Assembly (NCBI GenBank): GCA_045580225.1
Contig: JAZNNJ010000019.1
Location: forward strand, 1 to 20,948
Direction: 5' to 3'
DNA length: 20,948 nucleotides
DNA from: CAUUCF01 sp045580225
GTDB taxonomy: Bacteria; Pseudomonadota; Gammaproteobacteria; UBA9339
The translations under genes were made by a program, and so were the position numbers. Positions 6,662-15,800 of this stretch are shown here, piece by piece (positions within the stretch are counted from its first letter, which is position 1; every line of letters begins with the position of its first letter). The notes beneath the pieces were generated by a model that searched no databases, was not told the origin of the DNA, and saw nothing but the letters and a program-made list of their open reading frames with translations.

Positions 6662-7664
6662 AATAATGAATAAGTCTTTTTTAGTTAGTTTATTTTTAAT
6701 AGTGGGTACTGCCTTGGCAGTTACAGAGGTGGAACAATTTGAAGCACAGGCTAATTTAGATAAGTTGCGTAAAACTTTGGCTGAAAGTATTGCGCTTAAA
6801 AATGCGTCTGATAATGAAAAAGGATCTTCATCAAGGGTAGGTGCTAACATCAAAAATGATGGGGATTTATCGGCAAAAAATGAACATAAAAAAATGCAAG
6901 GTGAGGCTTTTGTAAAAACAATAGAACAGTTATTACCAATGAATCCGCAACAGGTACGTAAATTAAAGGAAGTTTATGAGGAATCGCAAGCAGCGATGGC
7001 TTCACCTGCTTTAATTCCAGCAAAACCAACTAGTTCTTCATTGTTGGTGGATTTGTCGCCTAATGCTACTCCGCCAATAATTCGTTTGGGTTCTGGATAT
7101 ATTTCGTCTTTAGTGTTTTTGGATGCAACTGGTCAGCCTTGGCCAATTGATTCGTATAGTTTAGGAGATCCGGTTTCTTTTAACATACGTTGGAATCAAA
7201 AAGGTAATACTTTATTGATACAGTCTTTAACTTTTTATAAAAGTAGTAATTTGGCTGTTATTTTGAAGGGGTTAAATACTCCAGTAATGATTACTTTAGT
7301 TTCTGGACAGGATGCTATTGATTACCGGGTGGATTTGAGAATGCCTTCAAATGGCCCTAATGCTTCTGCTATCTATGGTGGAGTGGAGACTTTGCCTACG
7401 AATAAAGTGTTGTTAGAAATTTTGAATGGAGTACCTCCGGAGCGAGCAAAAAAAATATTAGTTAAAGGTGGGGCAGCACAAGCTTGGAAGGTAGATAAGG
7501 ATTTTTATTTAAGAACTAATTTGATGCTGATTTCCCCTGCTTGGAAAGCTATGATTAAAAGTGCAGATGGTATGTTTGCTTATCAAATGCAACCTACAAC
7601 GGTGGTTTTAGCTTCTCATGACGGAGAAGATAAGACTATTACTTTGGTTTTAGATGAAGAGTAA
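6654..7664 (+). CDS. icmK: IcmK/DotH, outer-membrane core complex protein
   Basis: The 336-residue protein begins with a signal peptide (core about 9-20, likely cut after 'TALA' at 22). An alpha-helical, low-complexity region follows (about 25-115), including 'LLPMNPQQVRKLKEVYEES', and then the DotH beta-rich domain (about 128-336) with 'ATPPIIRLGSGYISSLVFLD', 'GQPWPIDSY' and 'LVSGQDAIDYRVDLRMPSNG'. DotH (TraN-like in IncI plasmids) forms the outer-membrane core ring with DotC, DotD, DotK and the end of DotG. Legionella IcmK is a little longer (about 361). Unlike DotK and DotG it has no cysteine. DotC and DotD are not in this window. The start choice is GTG 6654; ATG 6666 is the alternative. 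Confidence 0.93.
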   Translation: MNKIMNKSFLVSLFLIVGTALAVTEVEQFEAQANLDKLRKTLAESIALKNASDNEKGSSSRVGANIKNDGDLSAKNEHKKMQGEAFVKTIEQLLPMNPQQVRKLKEVYEESQAAMASPALIPAKPTSSSLLVDLSPNATPPIIRLGSGYISSLVFLDATGQPWPIDSYSLGDPVSFNIRWNQKGNTLLIQSLTFYKSSNLAVILKGLNTPVMITLVSGQDAIDYRVDLRMPSNGPNASAIYGGVETLPTNKVLLEILNGVPPERAKKILVKGGAAQAWKVDKDFYLRTNLMLISPAWKAMIKSADGMFAYQMQPTTVVLASHDGEDKTITLVLDEE

Positions 7665-7670
7665 TTTTTT

Positions 7671-10271
7671 ATGACTTTAAAGAATCGAATTAATGCTGCA
7701 AAAGCGGTTTTGTCTGATGGTAAATCAAGGTTAATTGTTTTATCGATAGCGTTTGTTGCCATTTTAGCTATATTTGTAGGAATATTGAAGATTAAGAAAA
7801 CTAGCAATTTGTCTAGTGGTGAACATTCTTCAATTGTAACTGGAGTTCCTGATATTGAATCTATACCGGGTATGGGTAATCCTACTAGGGAATATGTACA
7901 ATTACAGGAGCAGCAAAATGCTCAGTTAGCTGAGCAAGCTTTAGCTGAAGGTAAGGTAGCTTTGCCTACAGTAGTGCGTACGACTTATGTTGGTTCTGGA
8001 GTAAATTTGGATGGCATTGGATCTGTTTCTGGTGAAGGATGTAATATTGATGAATTGAAAAGAGCGAAAATGTCGGGAGTTAAGGCATCAGAGTTGAAAT
8101 GTAAAGGTTGTAGTTTAGATGCTTTAAAAGCAGCTGGATTTTCGGCAGCAGAATTAATGAGGGCTGGGTTTGGGGCTGCAGAGCTAAAAGATGCTGGTTT
8201 TAGTGTTGAAGAATTAAAATTAGCTGGTTTTAGCGCCAAAGAGTTAATGGATGCAGGGTTTAGCATTGAAGAACTTAAAAATGCCGGTTTTACAGCAAAA
8301 GATTTATTGGATGCTGGATTTAGTGTTAATGATTTAATGAAGGCAGGTTTTAGTGCTGAAGCTCTAAAAGCAGCAGGTGTTAGTGCGCAAGAATTGTTAG
8401 AAGCTGGTTTTAGCGTAGGTGATTTATTTAATGCTGGTTTTAGTGCTGGGGAGTTATTGAAAGCTGGTGTGAAAGTTAGTGAATTATTGAAAGCGGGGTA
8501 TACTCCCGAGGATTTGTTGAATGCGGGAGTTAATGAAAAAGAGCTAATTCGTAATGGTGTCAGTAAGTCTTTACTGGCTAATTTGATCCAGGATAAAAAT
8601 TTAAGAAATTATAAAGGGTGCGATGTAGATAGTTTACAGAGAGCAAGGAAAGATGGAGTAAGCGCCGATAAGTTGCGCAAATTAGGATGTAGTGTAGATA
8701 GTTTGCGAGCTGCAGGTTTCACTGCTAAAGAGTTAAAAAAAGCTGGTTTTAGTGCTGGCGAATTATTAAAAGCAGGTTATACAGTTGCGGATTTGAGAGA
8801 TGCAGGTTTTAGCGTAAAGGAGTTAAAGGATGCTGGTGTTACGGCAGAAATATTAAAATCCGCTGGATTTGATGCGGAAGAGCTTCTTGCGGCTGGATAT
8901 AATATAGCTGAATTAGCTAAGGCTGGATTTAGTGCAGAGGAGCTTTTGAATGCTGGTGCTAGTGTAGCTGAGTTAAAAAAGGCAGGATTTACTGCGAAAG
9001 AGTTGTTAGAAGCAGGAGTTAAAGCTGATGAATTATTAAAAGCGGGGTTTTCTAAAGGAGATTTATTACGTTCAGGGGTTGATGTGAGCGAGGCTATTTC
9101 TAATAATTTTGTAAAGAACGAATGTAGAATTAATGATGTAATTAGTTTATACAAGCAAAAAGTTAGTGAAGCTGAAATAGTTAAGAAGCTAAACTGTACC
9201 TCGGAAGAAGTTAAAATTTTATTAAGTAGTTCTTCTTTGGTAAAGGATAAGGGGATAGAATCAAAAAAGGCTTATGATCGTTGTGGTAGGGCAGCGTTAA
9301 TTATTGCTCGTCGTAGTGGCAAAAAAGCAGAAGACTTGGTTGATTGTGGAAAAACTGCTTTACAAGCGGCAGGTTTTTCTAAAGAAGAGCTTAGTAAAAT
9401 TAAAGAATTTACCGATTTGGATGAACAAGAGAAAGTTGTAGCTGACCTGTTAGCTGAAGAGGAAAAATCTACTCATGAGGAGTTACAGGAACTTGTAAAT
9501 AGAGAAGTTTATTTAGCTAAACTTGATCGGGAAAACCAGGTTAAAACAATGCAAGCTATGATGATAAATCAGTCTAACCAGTTGTTTTCAGCTTGGACAC
9601 CTACGAATACTCAGTCGTTTGTAGAAGCGATCGAGGATGAGAAGCAAAATAGTAGTAATTCAACAGTCGTTGGTAGTGCTATAGAGGCGACAGGGCAAAA
9701 TGAGGATGTTCAAGGAGATACTTATAAAGCTGGTTCTATTTTATTTGCTACTTTGGATACTGCTGTTAATTCAGATGAAAATGTTCCAGTAATGGCTACG
9801 ATTGTAAGTGGTAAGTTAAAAGGTACAAAGGTATTGGGTAATTTTCAGAGGGTTAATAAAAAGGTAGTGTTAACTTTCACAGTATTGAGTATACCTTATT
9901 TAAAAAATAGTATTAGTTTTTCAGCTGTGGCTATTGATCCTGAAACGGCTAAAGCAGCTTTGGCTTCAGAGGTGGATAGTCATTATTTGTTACGTTTTGG
10001 TGGGTTAATGGGGACCTCTTTTTTGGAAGGTTTAGGGACTGCATTTAAGGATTCTGGATCTAGTATTCAGACTACTACTACAGGTTCAATCGTTACTAGT
10101 CCAGCCTTGACAATATCAGAGAAGTTATTAGTAGCGGCTGGTACAATGGCTTCTAAAGTAGCATCAGAAAATAGTCATTTAGCTGATACTCCTCCTACGG
10201 TAAAAGTGGCGGAAGGTAGTAGTTTGGGATTACTATTGACTAGTGATTTATTTGTACCTGAGAAAAATTAA
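7671..10271 (+). CDS. icmE: IcmE/DotG, VirB10-like envelope-spanning protein with decapeptide repeats
   Basis: The 866-residue protein has a short cytoplasmic N-terminus and one membrane segment (about 20-39). The periplasmic region begins with a linker, followed by decapeptide repeats (about 148-475) of the form 'AGFSAEELKx', which are typical of DotG. A charged helical region follows (570-635). The C-terminal VirB10/TrbI-type domain (about 680-866) contains 'GDTYKAGSILFATLDTAVNS', 'VPVMATIVSGKLKGTKVLG' and the end 'LGLLLTSDLFVPE'. DotG is the central channel scaffold linking the inner membrane to the outer-membrane core. Legionella DotG is longer (about 1048), and the difference is compatible with fewer repeats. 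All nine cysteines (124, 144, 147, 317, 340, 485, 509, 538, 559) lie in repeated header segments. The gene starts six bases after icmK. Confidence 0.96.
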   Translation: MTLKNRINAAKAVLSDGKSRLIVLSIAFVAILAIFVGILKIKKTSNLSSGEHSSIVTGVPDIESIPGMGNPTREYVQLQEQQNAQLAEQALAEGKVALPTVVRTTYVGSGVNLDGIGSVSGEGCNIDELKRAKMSGVKASELKCKGCSLDALKAAGFSAAELMRAGFGAAELKDAGFSVEELKLAGFSAKELMDAGFSIEELKNAGFTAKDLLDAGFSVNDLMKAGFSAEALKAAGVSAQELLEAGFSVGDLFNAGFSAGELLKAGVKVSELLKAGYTPEDLLNAGVNEKELIRNGVSKSLLANLIQDKNLRNYKGCDVDSLQRARKDGVSADKLRKLGCSVDSLRAAGFTAKELKKAGFSAGELLKAGYTVADLRDAGFSVKELKDAGVTAEILKSAGFDAEELLAAGYNIAELAKAGFSAEELLNAGASVAELKKAGFTAKELLEAGVKADELLKAGFSKGDLLRSGVDVSEAISNNFVKNECRINDVISLYKQKVSEAEIVKKLNCTSEEVKILLSSSSLVKDKGIESKKAYDRCGRAALIIARRSGKKAEDLVDCGKTALQAAGFSKEELSKIKEFTDLDEQEKVVADLLAEEEKSTHEELQELVNREVYLAKLDRENQVKTMQAMMINQSNQLFSAWTPTNTQSFVEAIEDEKQNSSNSTVVGSAIEATGQNEDVQGDTYKAGSILFATLDTAVNSDENVPVMATIVSGKLKGTKVLGNFQRVNKKVVLTFTVLSIPYLKNSISFSAVAIDPETAKAALASEVDSHYLLRFGGLMGTSFLEGLGTAFKDSGSSIQTTTTGSIVTSPALTISEKLLVAAGTMASKVASENSHLADTPPTVKVAEGSSLGLLLTSDLFVPEKN
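8037..8588 (+). repeat. DotG repeat block 1: cysteine header plus decapeptide array
   Basis: Codons 123-306 of dotG. The header 'GCNIDELKRAKMSGVKASEL' and 'GCSLDALKAAGFSA' is followed by about 15 ten-residue units, each 30 bases, with consensus A-G-(F/V/Y)-(S/T)-(A/V/I)-x-(E/D)-L-(L/K)-x. The block fades out around 'LLANLIQDKNLRNY', which leads into block 2. At the protein level such units are predicted to stack as a regular solenoid. Confidence 0.85.
8616..9095 (+). repeat. DotG repeat block 2: second copy of header plus decapeptide array
   Basis: Codons 316-475 of dotG. A new header 'GCDVDSLQRARKDGVSADKL' and 'GCSVDSLRAAGFTA' aligns with that of block 1 at an offset of exactly 193 residues (579 bases). 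About 13 ten-residue units follow. The spacing between header cysteines (317 and 340) equals that in block 1 (124 and 147). Confidence 0.85.
9123..9395 (+). repeat. Two degenerate extra copies of the DotG cysteine header
   Basis: Codons 485-516 ('CRINDVISLYKQKVSEAEIV', then Cys509) and 538-575 ('CGRAALIIARRSGKKAEDLV', then Cys559 and 'GKTALQAAGFSKEEL') follow the header pattern. Cysteine spacings are 24 and 21 residues. Each keeps at most one trace of a decapeptide unit after the header, so these look like eroded blocks. Confidence 0.6.
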
Positions 10272-10284
10272 TTGATTGTAATTC

Positions 10285-10288
10285 GGAG
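10285..10288 (+). promoter_or_regulatory. Ribosome-binding site fixing the icmG start at ATG 10294
   Basis: GGAG lies five bases before ATG 10294. An in-frame GTG at 10288 overlaps this motif and would have no Shine-Dalgarno sequence of its own, so the ATG is taken as the start. Confidence 0.65.
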
Positions 10289-10293
10289 TGAAT

Positions 10294-11085
10294 ATGGAAT
10301 CTAATCAACAAAAGCATAATCAAGAAAATGATTACCAATTTTCAGAGAATGAAGTTCCGTTTTTAAATGATAATGGGTACGTGAAAACGGAGCAAGTGAA
10401 TAAGCTTAATTTCAAAAAATTTAACTTTAATAAGATAATGGAAATATTGAAAAATAATCCTAAAATAGTAAAAATTATTTTGTTAATTATTGGGATGTTA
10501 CTAACATTTAAGTTTTTTGTTTATTTGTCTAGTAAATCGCGTTCCAGTGCTTTGCAGGAATTGACTCAGGTGCACGATGGTGAATTATTGTCGGATACAT
10601 CTAAACAAAATAATGTTGAGGATAAAGTTAATCCAATGCAGAATTTTAATATTCCGTTATTGAAGCCTGAGAAAAATAGTGTTGTGAAATATGCTGATGA
10701 GGAAGGATTAAATAAACTTAGTAAAAAATTGGAGTTTGTACAACAGGATGTGTCAAAGGTTGCTTCTTTTGTAATGGAAATGGAAGACCAAATTGATTTA
10801 CTGAAAGAGGAAATTAAAGTTTTACAGAGTAAGATAGACAATGTATTAACAAAGCCTAATAAGCAGAAAGTTACCGATAAGCCGGTGATAAAAAGAGATA
10901 CTTATACTGTTCGAGTAATCGTTTCTGGTAGAGCATGGTTGGTTTCGTCCAAAGGTAATAGTATAGATGTTAAGGTAGGGGATATTTTGCCCGGTTATGG
11001 TGAGATTAAATTAATTTCCGTTAAAAAAGGTTTAGTGCTTACTTCAGACGGATCGATTATTAAGAAGGGACGTTATGATAGTTAG
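10294..11085 (+). CDS. icmG: IcmG/DotF, inner-membrane T4BSS protein
   Basis: The 263-residue product is close to Legionella IcmG (about 269). It has a polar, acidic cytoplasmic N-terminus (1-55), one membrane segment (about 59-79), a charged coiled-coil region (about 136-187, 'KLSKKLEFVQQDVSKV', 'MEDQIDLLKEEIKVLQSKI'), and a compact C-terminal beta domain (about 200-263) with 'TYTVRVIVSGRAWLV', 'VKVGDILPGYGEIKLISVKK' and 'LVLTSDGSIIKKG'. This architecture is typical of DotF, whose periplasmic domain has been compared with type II secretion GspC. DotF associates with DotG and the core complex and may regulate it. Identity rests on architecture and on its fixed place between icmE and icmC. It overlaps icmC by 11 bases. 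Confidence 0.88.
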   Translation: MESNQQKHNQENDYQFSENEVPFLNDNGYVKTEQVNKLNFKKFNFNKIMEILKNNPKIVKIILLIIGMLLTFKFFVYLSSKSRSSALQELTQVHDGELLSDTSKQNNVEDKVNPMQNFNIPLLKPEKNSVVKYADEEGLNKLSKKLEFVQQDVSKVASFVMEMEDQIDLLKEEIKVLQSKIDNVLTKPNKQKVTDKPVIKRDTYTVRVIVSGRAWLVSSKGNSIDVKVGDILPGYGEIKLISVKKGLVLTSDGSIIKKGRYDS

Positions 11086-11677
11086 ACGTTATCGGTTGGG
11101 TATTATAGTTGGTTTATTAGTTTTTCCGTTTACTAATATTCTGGCGGCTAATACCGTTGCGTATGATATTGCTACTATTCTTGCAAAATTAAAGGAGAAT
11201 ATAGGTCCTATTACAAAATTAATTTTTGCAATATCTTATCTTATTGGTTTCACTTTTGTTGGTTCGGCATTAATGAAATTAAAGGAAGTTGGTAAATCGA
11301 TGAGTGCTTCTGCCTCCCCTGATGGGGTTAAAGGGTCGATAGTTAAATTATTAATAGGTATATTATTAATTTATTTGCCTTCTACAATCAATGTTGGAGT
11401 TGCTACTTTTTGGGGGAGTTCTACGATTTTAAAATACGCTTCTGATAGTAGTGGTACTTTAGGTGAGGCTAAAGAAGGTGCGGTGGCATTGATGCAGATT
11501 ATAGGGTACGTTTCATTTGTAAGAGGTTTGATTCTACTAAATCGTGCTTCGCAAAGCAATGCTCAACCTGGTACGGTAGGCAAAGGGATTTTACATTTAG
11601 TGGGCGGTATTTTGTCGATCAATATTGTTGGAACATTGAAAGTAGTGCAGAACACTTTTGGGTTGAATATATTATAA
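11075..11677 (+). CDS. icmC: IcmC/DotE, multi-pass inner-membrane T4BSS protein
   Basis: The 200-residue protein is similar in size to Legionella IcmC (about 194). A signal-like hydrophobic start (7-24, 'FTNILAA') is followed by hydrophobic segments at about 46-68, 88-108, 136-156 and 168-188, with family-like stretches such as 'LIFAISYLIGFTFVGSALMK' and 'LLIGILLIYLPS'. IcmC is related to IcmD and IcmV, all small inner-membrane proteins of uncertain mechanical role, and the IcmD product in this window shows the same 'G-K/P-L-I-x-A-(V/I)-x-Y-L-x-G-F' signature. The ATG lies inside the end of icmG, with AAGGGA about six bases upstream. It is followed by a 74-base gap containing a possible promoter. 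Confidence 0.9.
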   Translation: MIVRRYRLGIIVGLLVFPFTNILAANTVAYDIATILAKLKENIGPITKLIFAISYLIGFTFVGSALMKLKEVGKSMSASASPDGVKGSIVKLLIGILLIYLPSTINVGVATFWGSSTILKYASDSSGTLGEAKEGAVALMQIIGYVSFVRGLILLNRASQSNAQPGTVGKGILHLVGGILSINIVGTLKVVQNTFGLNIL

Positions 11678-11686
11678 GTTAGGTAG

Positions 11687-11715
11687 TTGTATTTAATGAA
11701 ATAATAATGTACAAT
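11687..11715 (+). promoter_or_regulatory. Possible internal promoter before icmD
   Basis: TTGTAT (11687-11692, three of six -35 bases), a 17-base spacer and TACAAT (11710-11715, five of six -10 bases) fall in the largest gap of the secretion cluster (11678-11751). Transcription would begin near 11722, 30 bases before icmD, so icmD-icmJ-icmB could form a separately boosted sub-operon. The -35 box is poor and the region is AT-rich. Confidence 0.38.
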
Positions 11716-11751
11716 ATAGCTGGTTAATATTTTTTGTTATAAAGGTGGAGT

Positions 11752-12144
11752 ATGAAACAAATAGCTAATAAATATAAAATTTTAGGGTTGTCTCTATTAA
11801 GTTTTTTAGTAGTCTCTAGTTATGGAGCAGACGATTTATCGACTATAGCTAGTACGTTGACGGGGCAATTTGAATCCTTTGGTAAGTTAATTACTGCTGT
11901 AGCCTATTTAGCTGGTTTTGGAATGGTGGTATCTGCTATTTTCAAGTTTAAGCAACATAAGGATAATCCACAGCAGGTACCAATGGGGACGCCTATCACT
12001 ATTTTGTTGGTAGGGGTATCTTTGATATTTATGCCTTCGATTATTAAACCTGTTGGTTCTAGTATTTTTGGTGATAACCAGACTATGGGTGGTTTTACAG
12101 GAGAGGGCGTTTCTTCTGTCAGTGGTAGTAGTAGTAGTAATTAA
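11752..12144 (+). CDS. icmD: IcmD/DotP, small inner-membrane T4BSS protein
   Basis: The 130-residue protein matches Legionella IcmD (about 132). A signal peptide (about 8-25, likely cut after 'SSYGA') is followed by two hydrophobic segments (about 46-65 and 82-102), with the shared IcmC/IcmD pattern 'GKLITAVAYLAGFGMVVSAI' and 'PITILLVGVSLIFMPSII', and a short Gly/Ser-rich tail. IcmD is an inner-membrane component of the apparatus with no assigned enzymatic role. Its ribosome-binding site GGTGGAG is the strongest in the cluster, in keeping with a fresh transcription or translation start after the gap. icmJ begins 13 bases after its stop. Confidence 0.9.
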   Translation: MKQIANKYKILGLSLLSFLVVSSYGADDLSTIASTLTGQFESFGKLITAVAYLAGFGMVVSAIFKFKQHKDNPQQVPMGTPITILLVGVSLIFMPSIIKPVGSSIFGDNQTMGGFTGEGVSSVSGSSSSN

Positions 12145-12157
12145 ACTACTGATTTTT

Positions 12158-12847
12158 ATGATGCATGAATTGAAAATAGCCGCTGTTTCTGGAAGATGGC
12201 GGTTATTTATGATCAGAAAAAATGATCCGGCGTTCGAAAAATACCGTGATGCTATTTTTGAGCGTGATGATTATACTTGTCAGTTTTGTGGTTTTAAAAA
12301 TAGAACAGCTCAGGAAGTTGCGAATATAGATGGTAATTATGCTAATAATAAACGTGATAATTTAGTTACTGCTTGTTGTTTTTGTTCGCAGTGTTTTTTT
12401 TTGGATGCAGTTGGTATTATTGATAATACTGCTGGTAAGTTAGTATATTTGCCGGAGATTTCTCAACAAGATTTGAATGGGTTATGTCATATTTTATTTT
12501 GTGCAATGAATGAACGTATGGTCAATTTTGGTGAGGCGAAAGATTTGTACTTAACGTTGCAAGAGAGGAGCAATATTGTAACAGAACATTTAGGACAAGG
12601 AATGGATGATCCTATGTCATTTGGTAAGCTTATGATTAATTTAAGTGATCAAATGACCACTGAAATGCAAAATAAAATTCTTCCTGCTCTGCGTTTGTTG
12701 CCTAATTATCAAGCATTTAGACATTTAGTTGGTGTATGGTCAAATGATGCTTTTAAGGGGTTTGGGGATGCTTCTTATGCTACTAAGGTAGGAATAAAAG
12801 ATGTCAAATTGTTAGAAGAACATGAATTAATGGATGATTTAGATTAA
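12158..12847 (+). CDS. icmJ: IcmJ/DotN, zinc-binding subunit of the type IV coupling complex
   Basis: The 229-residue soluble protein begins 'MMHELKIAAVSGRWRLFMIR' and matches DotN, including 'NDPAF', 'ERDDYTCQFCGF', 'VANIDGNYANNKRDNLVTAC' and 'CFCSQCFFLD'. Cys41-x2-Cys44 and Cys76-x2-Cys79 form the HNH-like zinc site; Cys73 and Cys74 are extra. DotN binds the proximal tail of DotL and stabilises the coupling complex; no nuclease activity is known for it. The frame is open upstream to 12053, but that part overlaps icmD in another frame, so I start at 12158 (12161 is equally possible). No clear ribosome-binding site is seen. The tail after about residue 195 exceeds the Legionella length (about 208 in all) and ends very acidic ('EEHELMDDLD'). 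Confidence 0.93.
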   Translation: MMHELKIAAVSGRWRLFMIRKNDPAFEKYRDAIFERDDYTCQFCGFKNRTAQEVANIDGNYANNKRDNLVTACCFCSQCFFLDAVGIIDNTAGKLVYLPEISQQDLNGLCHILFCAMNERMVNFGEAKDLYLTLQERSNIVTEHLGQGMDDPMSFGKLMINLSDQMTTEMQNKILPALRLLPNYQAFRHLVGVWSNDAFKGFGDASYATKVGIKDVKLLEEHELMDDLD

Positions 12848-12848
12848 A

Positions 12849-15800
12849 ATGGCTAAGATTATTGATACTATTATTGATACTGTTGATGCGTTGATTGCTT
12901 GGATTTCTAATTCGTTAGGTCAAACTACGGCATCTTACTGTGAATTACAAACAGCGGACGACCCTAAGACTTTAGTTGCTAATGATGGTTCATTGATTAC
13001 AATTTTGAAGGTTGATGGAGTTAAAGCATTAATTGGGAATAGTGAATTTGAGTATTTGCACGATGGTATACTAAAAACTTTTCAAAGTAGCTTAAGTCGT
13101 AGGGGGCATTCAATCCAGGTTTATTTTTCCTATAATAAAGATGACGTTAATGACGAAATTAGTAATATTTTTCAGCCTGCTCGTGAAACTGCGAAACGTC
13201 TTTCGTTATCTTTAAAGGATTTGTTTGATGAACGGATAAATTATCTCGCCGAATATTGTGCTCATGAAGAAGTGTATTTAGTGCTTTGGACTAAGCCTAA
13301 TATACTTACTGCTGAACAGTTAAAACAGGTTAATAAAGATAAAGCCGAAGTCATTAAAAAAGATAAATTACCTCCTTTTTCAATTACGCAGAATTTAATG
13401 GCTGCTATCACTGATCTTCGCGATATTCATGATGCTTTTGTTAGAACCGTTAATAATGATTTGTTATCCTTAGGAATGGTTGTTGAGATCTTGGAAGTAC
13501 ATGATGCTTTAAAGGCAGTTCGTTATAGTGTTGATCCAGAATTTACAGATAGAGATTGGTCGCCCTTATTGCCTGGTGATAAAATTTCGGTGCGTGAACC
13601 TAAAAAAGATACTGCTACGGTAGCTGATATTATGTGGCCGTCTTTGGCTCATCAATTATTTCCGCGTGATGGAGAAAATTTAGATTTGCGTACAGCAAGA
13701 ATTGGTGATCGCATTTATTCTTGTGTGTATATTGATTTATTTCCTAAAGATATCCATTTATTTAATGAGTTATTAGAACGTTTGTTGCCTATGGAAATTC
13801 CGTGGCGTATTTCTTTTTTAGTAGATGGTGATGGTTTAGAGTCGTTACGTCTCAAGAGTATGGTGAGCTCAATTTTGAGTTGGACTTCTTCACAAAACAG
13901 ATTGATTAATGATGCGGTAGACCTGTTAAAATATATAAATTTGCATGGCGATGATTCGGTAGTGAAGTTAAGAGTTGCGGCTTGTACTTGGGCAGCTTCG
14001 GATGATTTAAGAACGTTGCGTACTCGTGCTTCTCAATTAGCCAAATCATTAGAAGGTTGGGGGTCTTGTGATATTTCAGAGATTTCTGGAGATGCTTTTG
14101 GTGGAGTTATTTCTACGGCAATGGGGGTATCTAGTAATAGTTATGCGCCAGCTACGGTAGCTCCGTTATCTAGTGTTTTGTATATGTTGCCTTTCTTTAG
14201 GCCTTCTTCTCCTTGGAATAAAGGTGCGATTTTGTTTCGTTCGCCAGACGGCAAACCTTGGCCTTATCAACCGGGTTCTTCTCAACAAACTACGTGGATT
14301 GATTTGATATATGCTCGTCCAGGTTCGGGTAAATCTGTTTTATCTAATTCAATTAATTTAGCTTTATGTTTGGCGCACGGTATTAAGCGTTTACCTAGAA
14401 TAGCGATTATTGATATTGGTCCATCAAGTAGTGGCTTGATTTCTTTATTACGTGAATCTTTACCGGAAAATCAGCGCTATCAGGTAGCTTATCATCGTAT
14501 GAGAATGTTAGCTGATTATTCTATCAATCCTTTTGATACTCAACTTGGTTGTCGTTATCCTACACCTCAAGAACGTGGTTTTTTAACTAATTTCATCAGT
14601 TTATTAGTGACGCCTGTTGGGGTTGATCAGCCGTATGATGGTATTACTGATATGGTAGGGTTAGTGGTGGATGAGTTATATAAAAATGCAGCTGATGATG
14701 GTAATCCTAATATTTTTACTAATGGTATTGAAATTCGAGTAGATCAGGCTTTAGAACAGATTAATTTTGTAGGGGATGCACGAACTACTTGGTGGGAAGT
14801 AACTGATGTTTTATTTAATAACGGTTTTGTACATGAAGCTATTTTAGCTCAAAAATATGCAATGCCTCTTTTAGCTGAAGCTGCTTCAATTTGTAGATCC
14901 CCAGCAGTTGAAGATTTATATGGTAAGATTACTGTACCTACGGGAGAATCGTTAATTAATGCATTTTCCAGGATGATTTCGGCTGCAGTGCGTGAATATC
15001 CGGTATTGTCCCAACCTACTCAATTTGATTTAGGGGAAGCGCGTATTGTTTCTTTAGATTTAGATGAGGTCGCTAAGAGTGGAGGTGATGCTGCTAATCG
15101 TCAAACCGCAGTTATGTATATGTTGGCACGTTATGTTTTAGTTAAAGATTATTATTTAACGGAAGCTAGTTTGGTAGATGTTCCTGATGCTTATCGGATT
15201 TATCACGAGCATCGAATAGCGGATATTAAGGAAGATCAAAAAAGAATCATTTATGATGAATTTCATCGTACGGCTAACACGAGAGCTGTGCGTGACCAGG
15301 TAATTGTTGATATGCGTGAAGGTCGTAAATGGAAAGTGCAAGTTGCATTAATATCACAGTCAATTGATGATTTTGATCCGGTAATGGTAGAATTTGCTAC
15401 TTCGATTTTTATTATGGATGCTGGTCCAGAGCAAAGTATACGTAAAACTTCTAAAATTTTTGGTTTGTCAGAAACAGCTCAATTAGCTTTAAAACAAAAT
15501 GTTCATGGACCAAGAGAGGGAGGAGCTACCTTTTTGGCTCAGTTTGCAACGAAGGAAGGTAATAATATTCAGCTTTTGACGTCGACATTAGGACCTGTAG
15601 AGTTGTGGGCTTTTAATACAACTGCTGAAGATGCTAATGTACGTAATCAGTTATATGCTAAGATTGGTCCAGCGGAGACTCGTAGAGTATTAGCTAATTT
15701 ATTTCCTTCAGGAACTGTAACTAAGTATTTAGAAAATGCTTTAGTTAATCTTAAAGAGAAAGGAGGAATAATTGATCATGAAGTTAAGCAGGGGATGATT

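Noticed and set aside
8037..9095. 30-base periodic repeats that could look like a CRISPR array
   Set aside because: The period is ten codons of an intact coding frame, units vary in sequence, and no spacers or cas genes exist.
7985..9154. Two minus-strand open frames (7985-8266 and 8777-9154) inside dotG
   Set aside because: They are the periodic antisense of the decapeptide repeat, rich in N-P-A motifs that mirror A-G-F/L; no ribosome-binding sites or family likeness.
12053..12157. Upstream extension of the icmJ reading frame, which would give a 264-residue protein
   Set aside because: The added part overlaps icmD in another frame and does not resemble DotN; DotN similarity begins right after the ATG at 12158.
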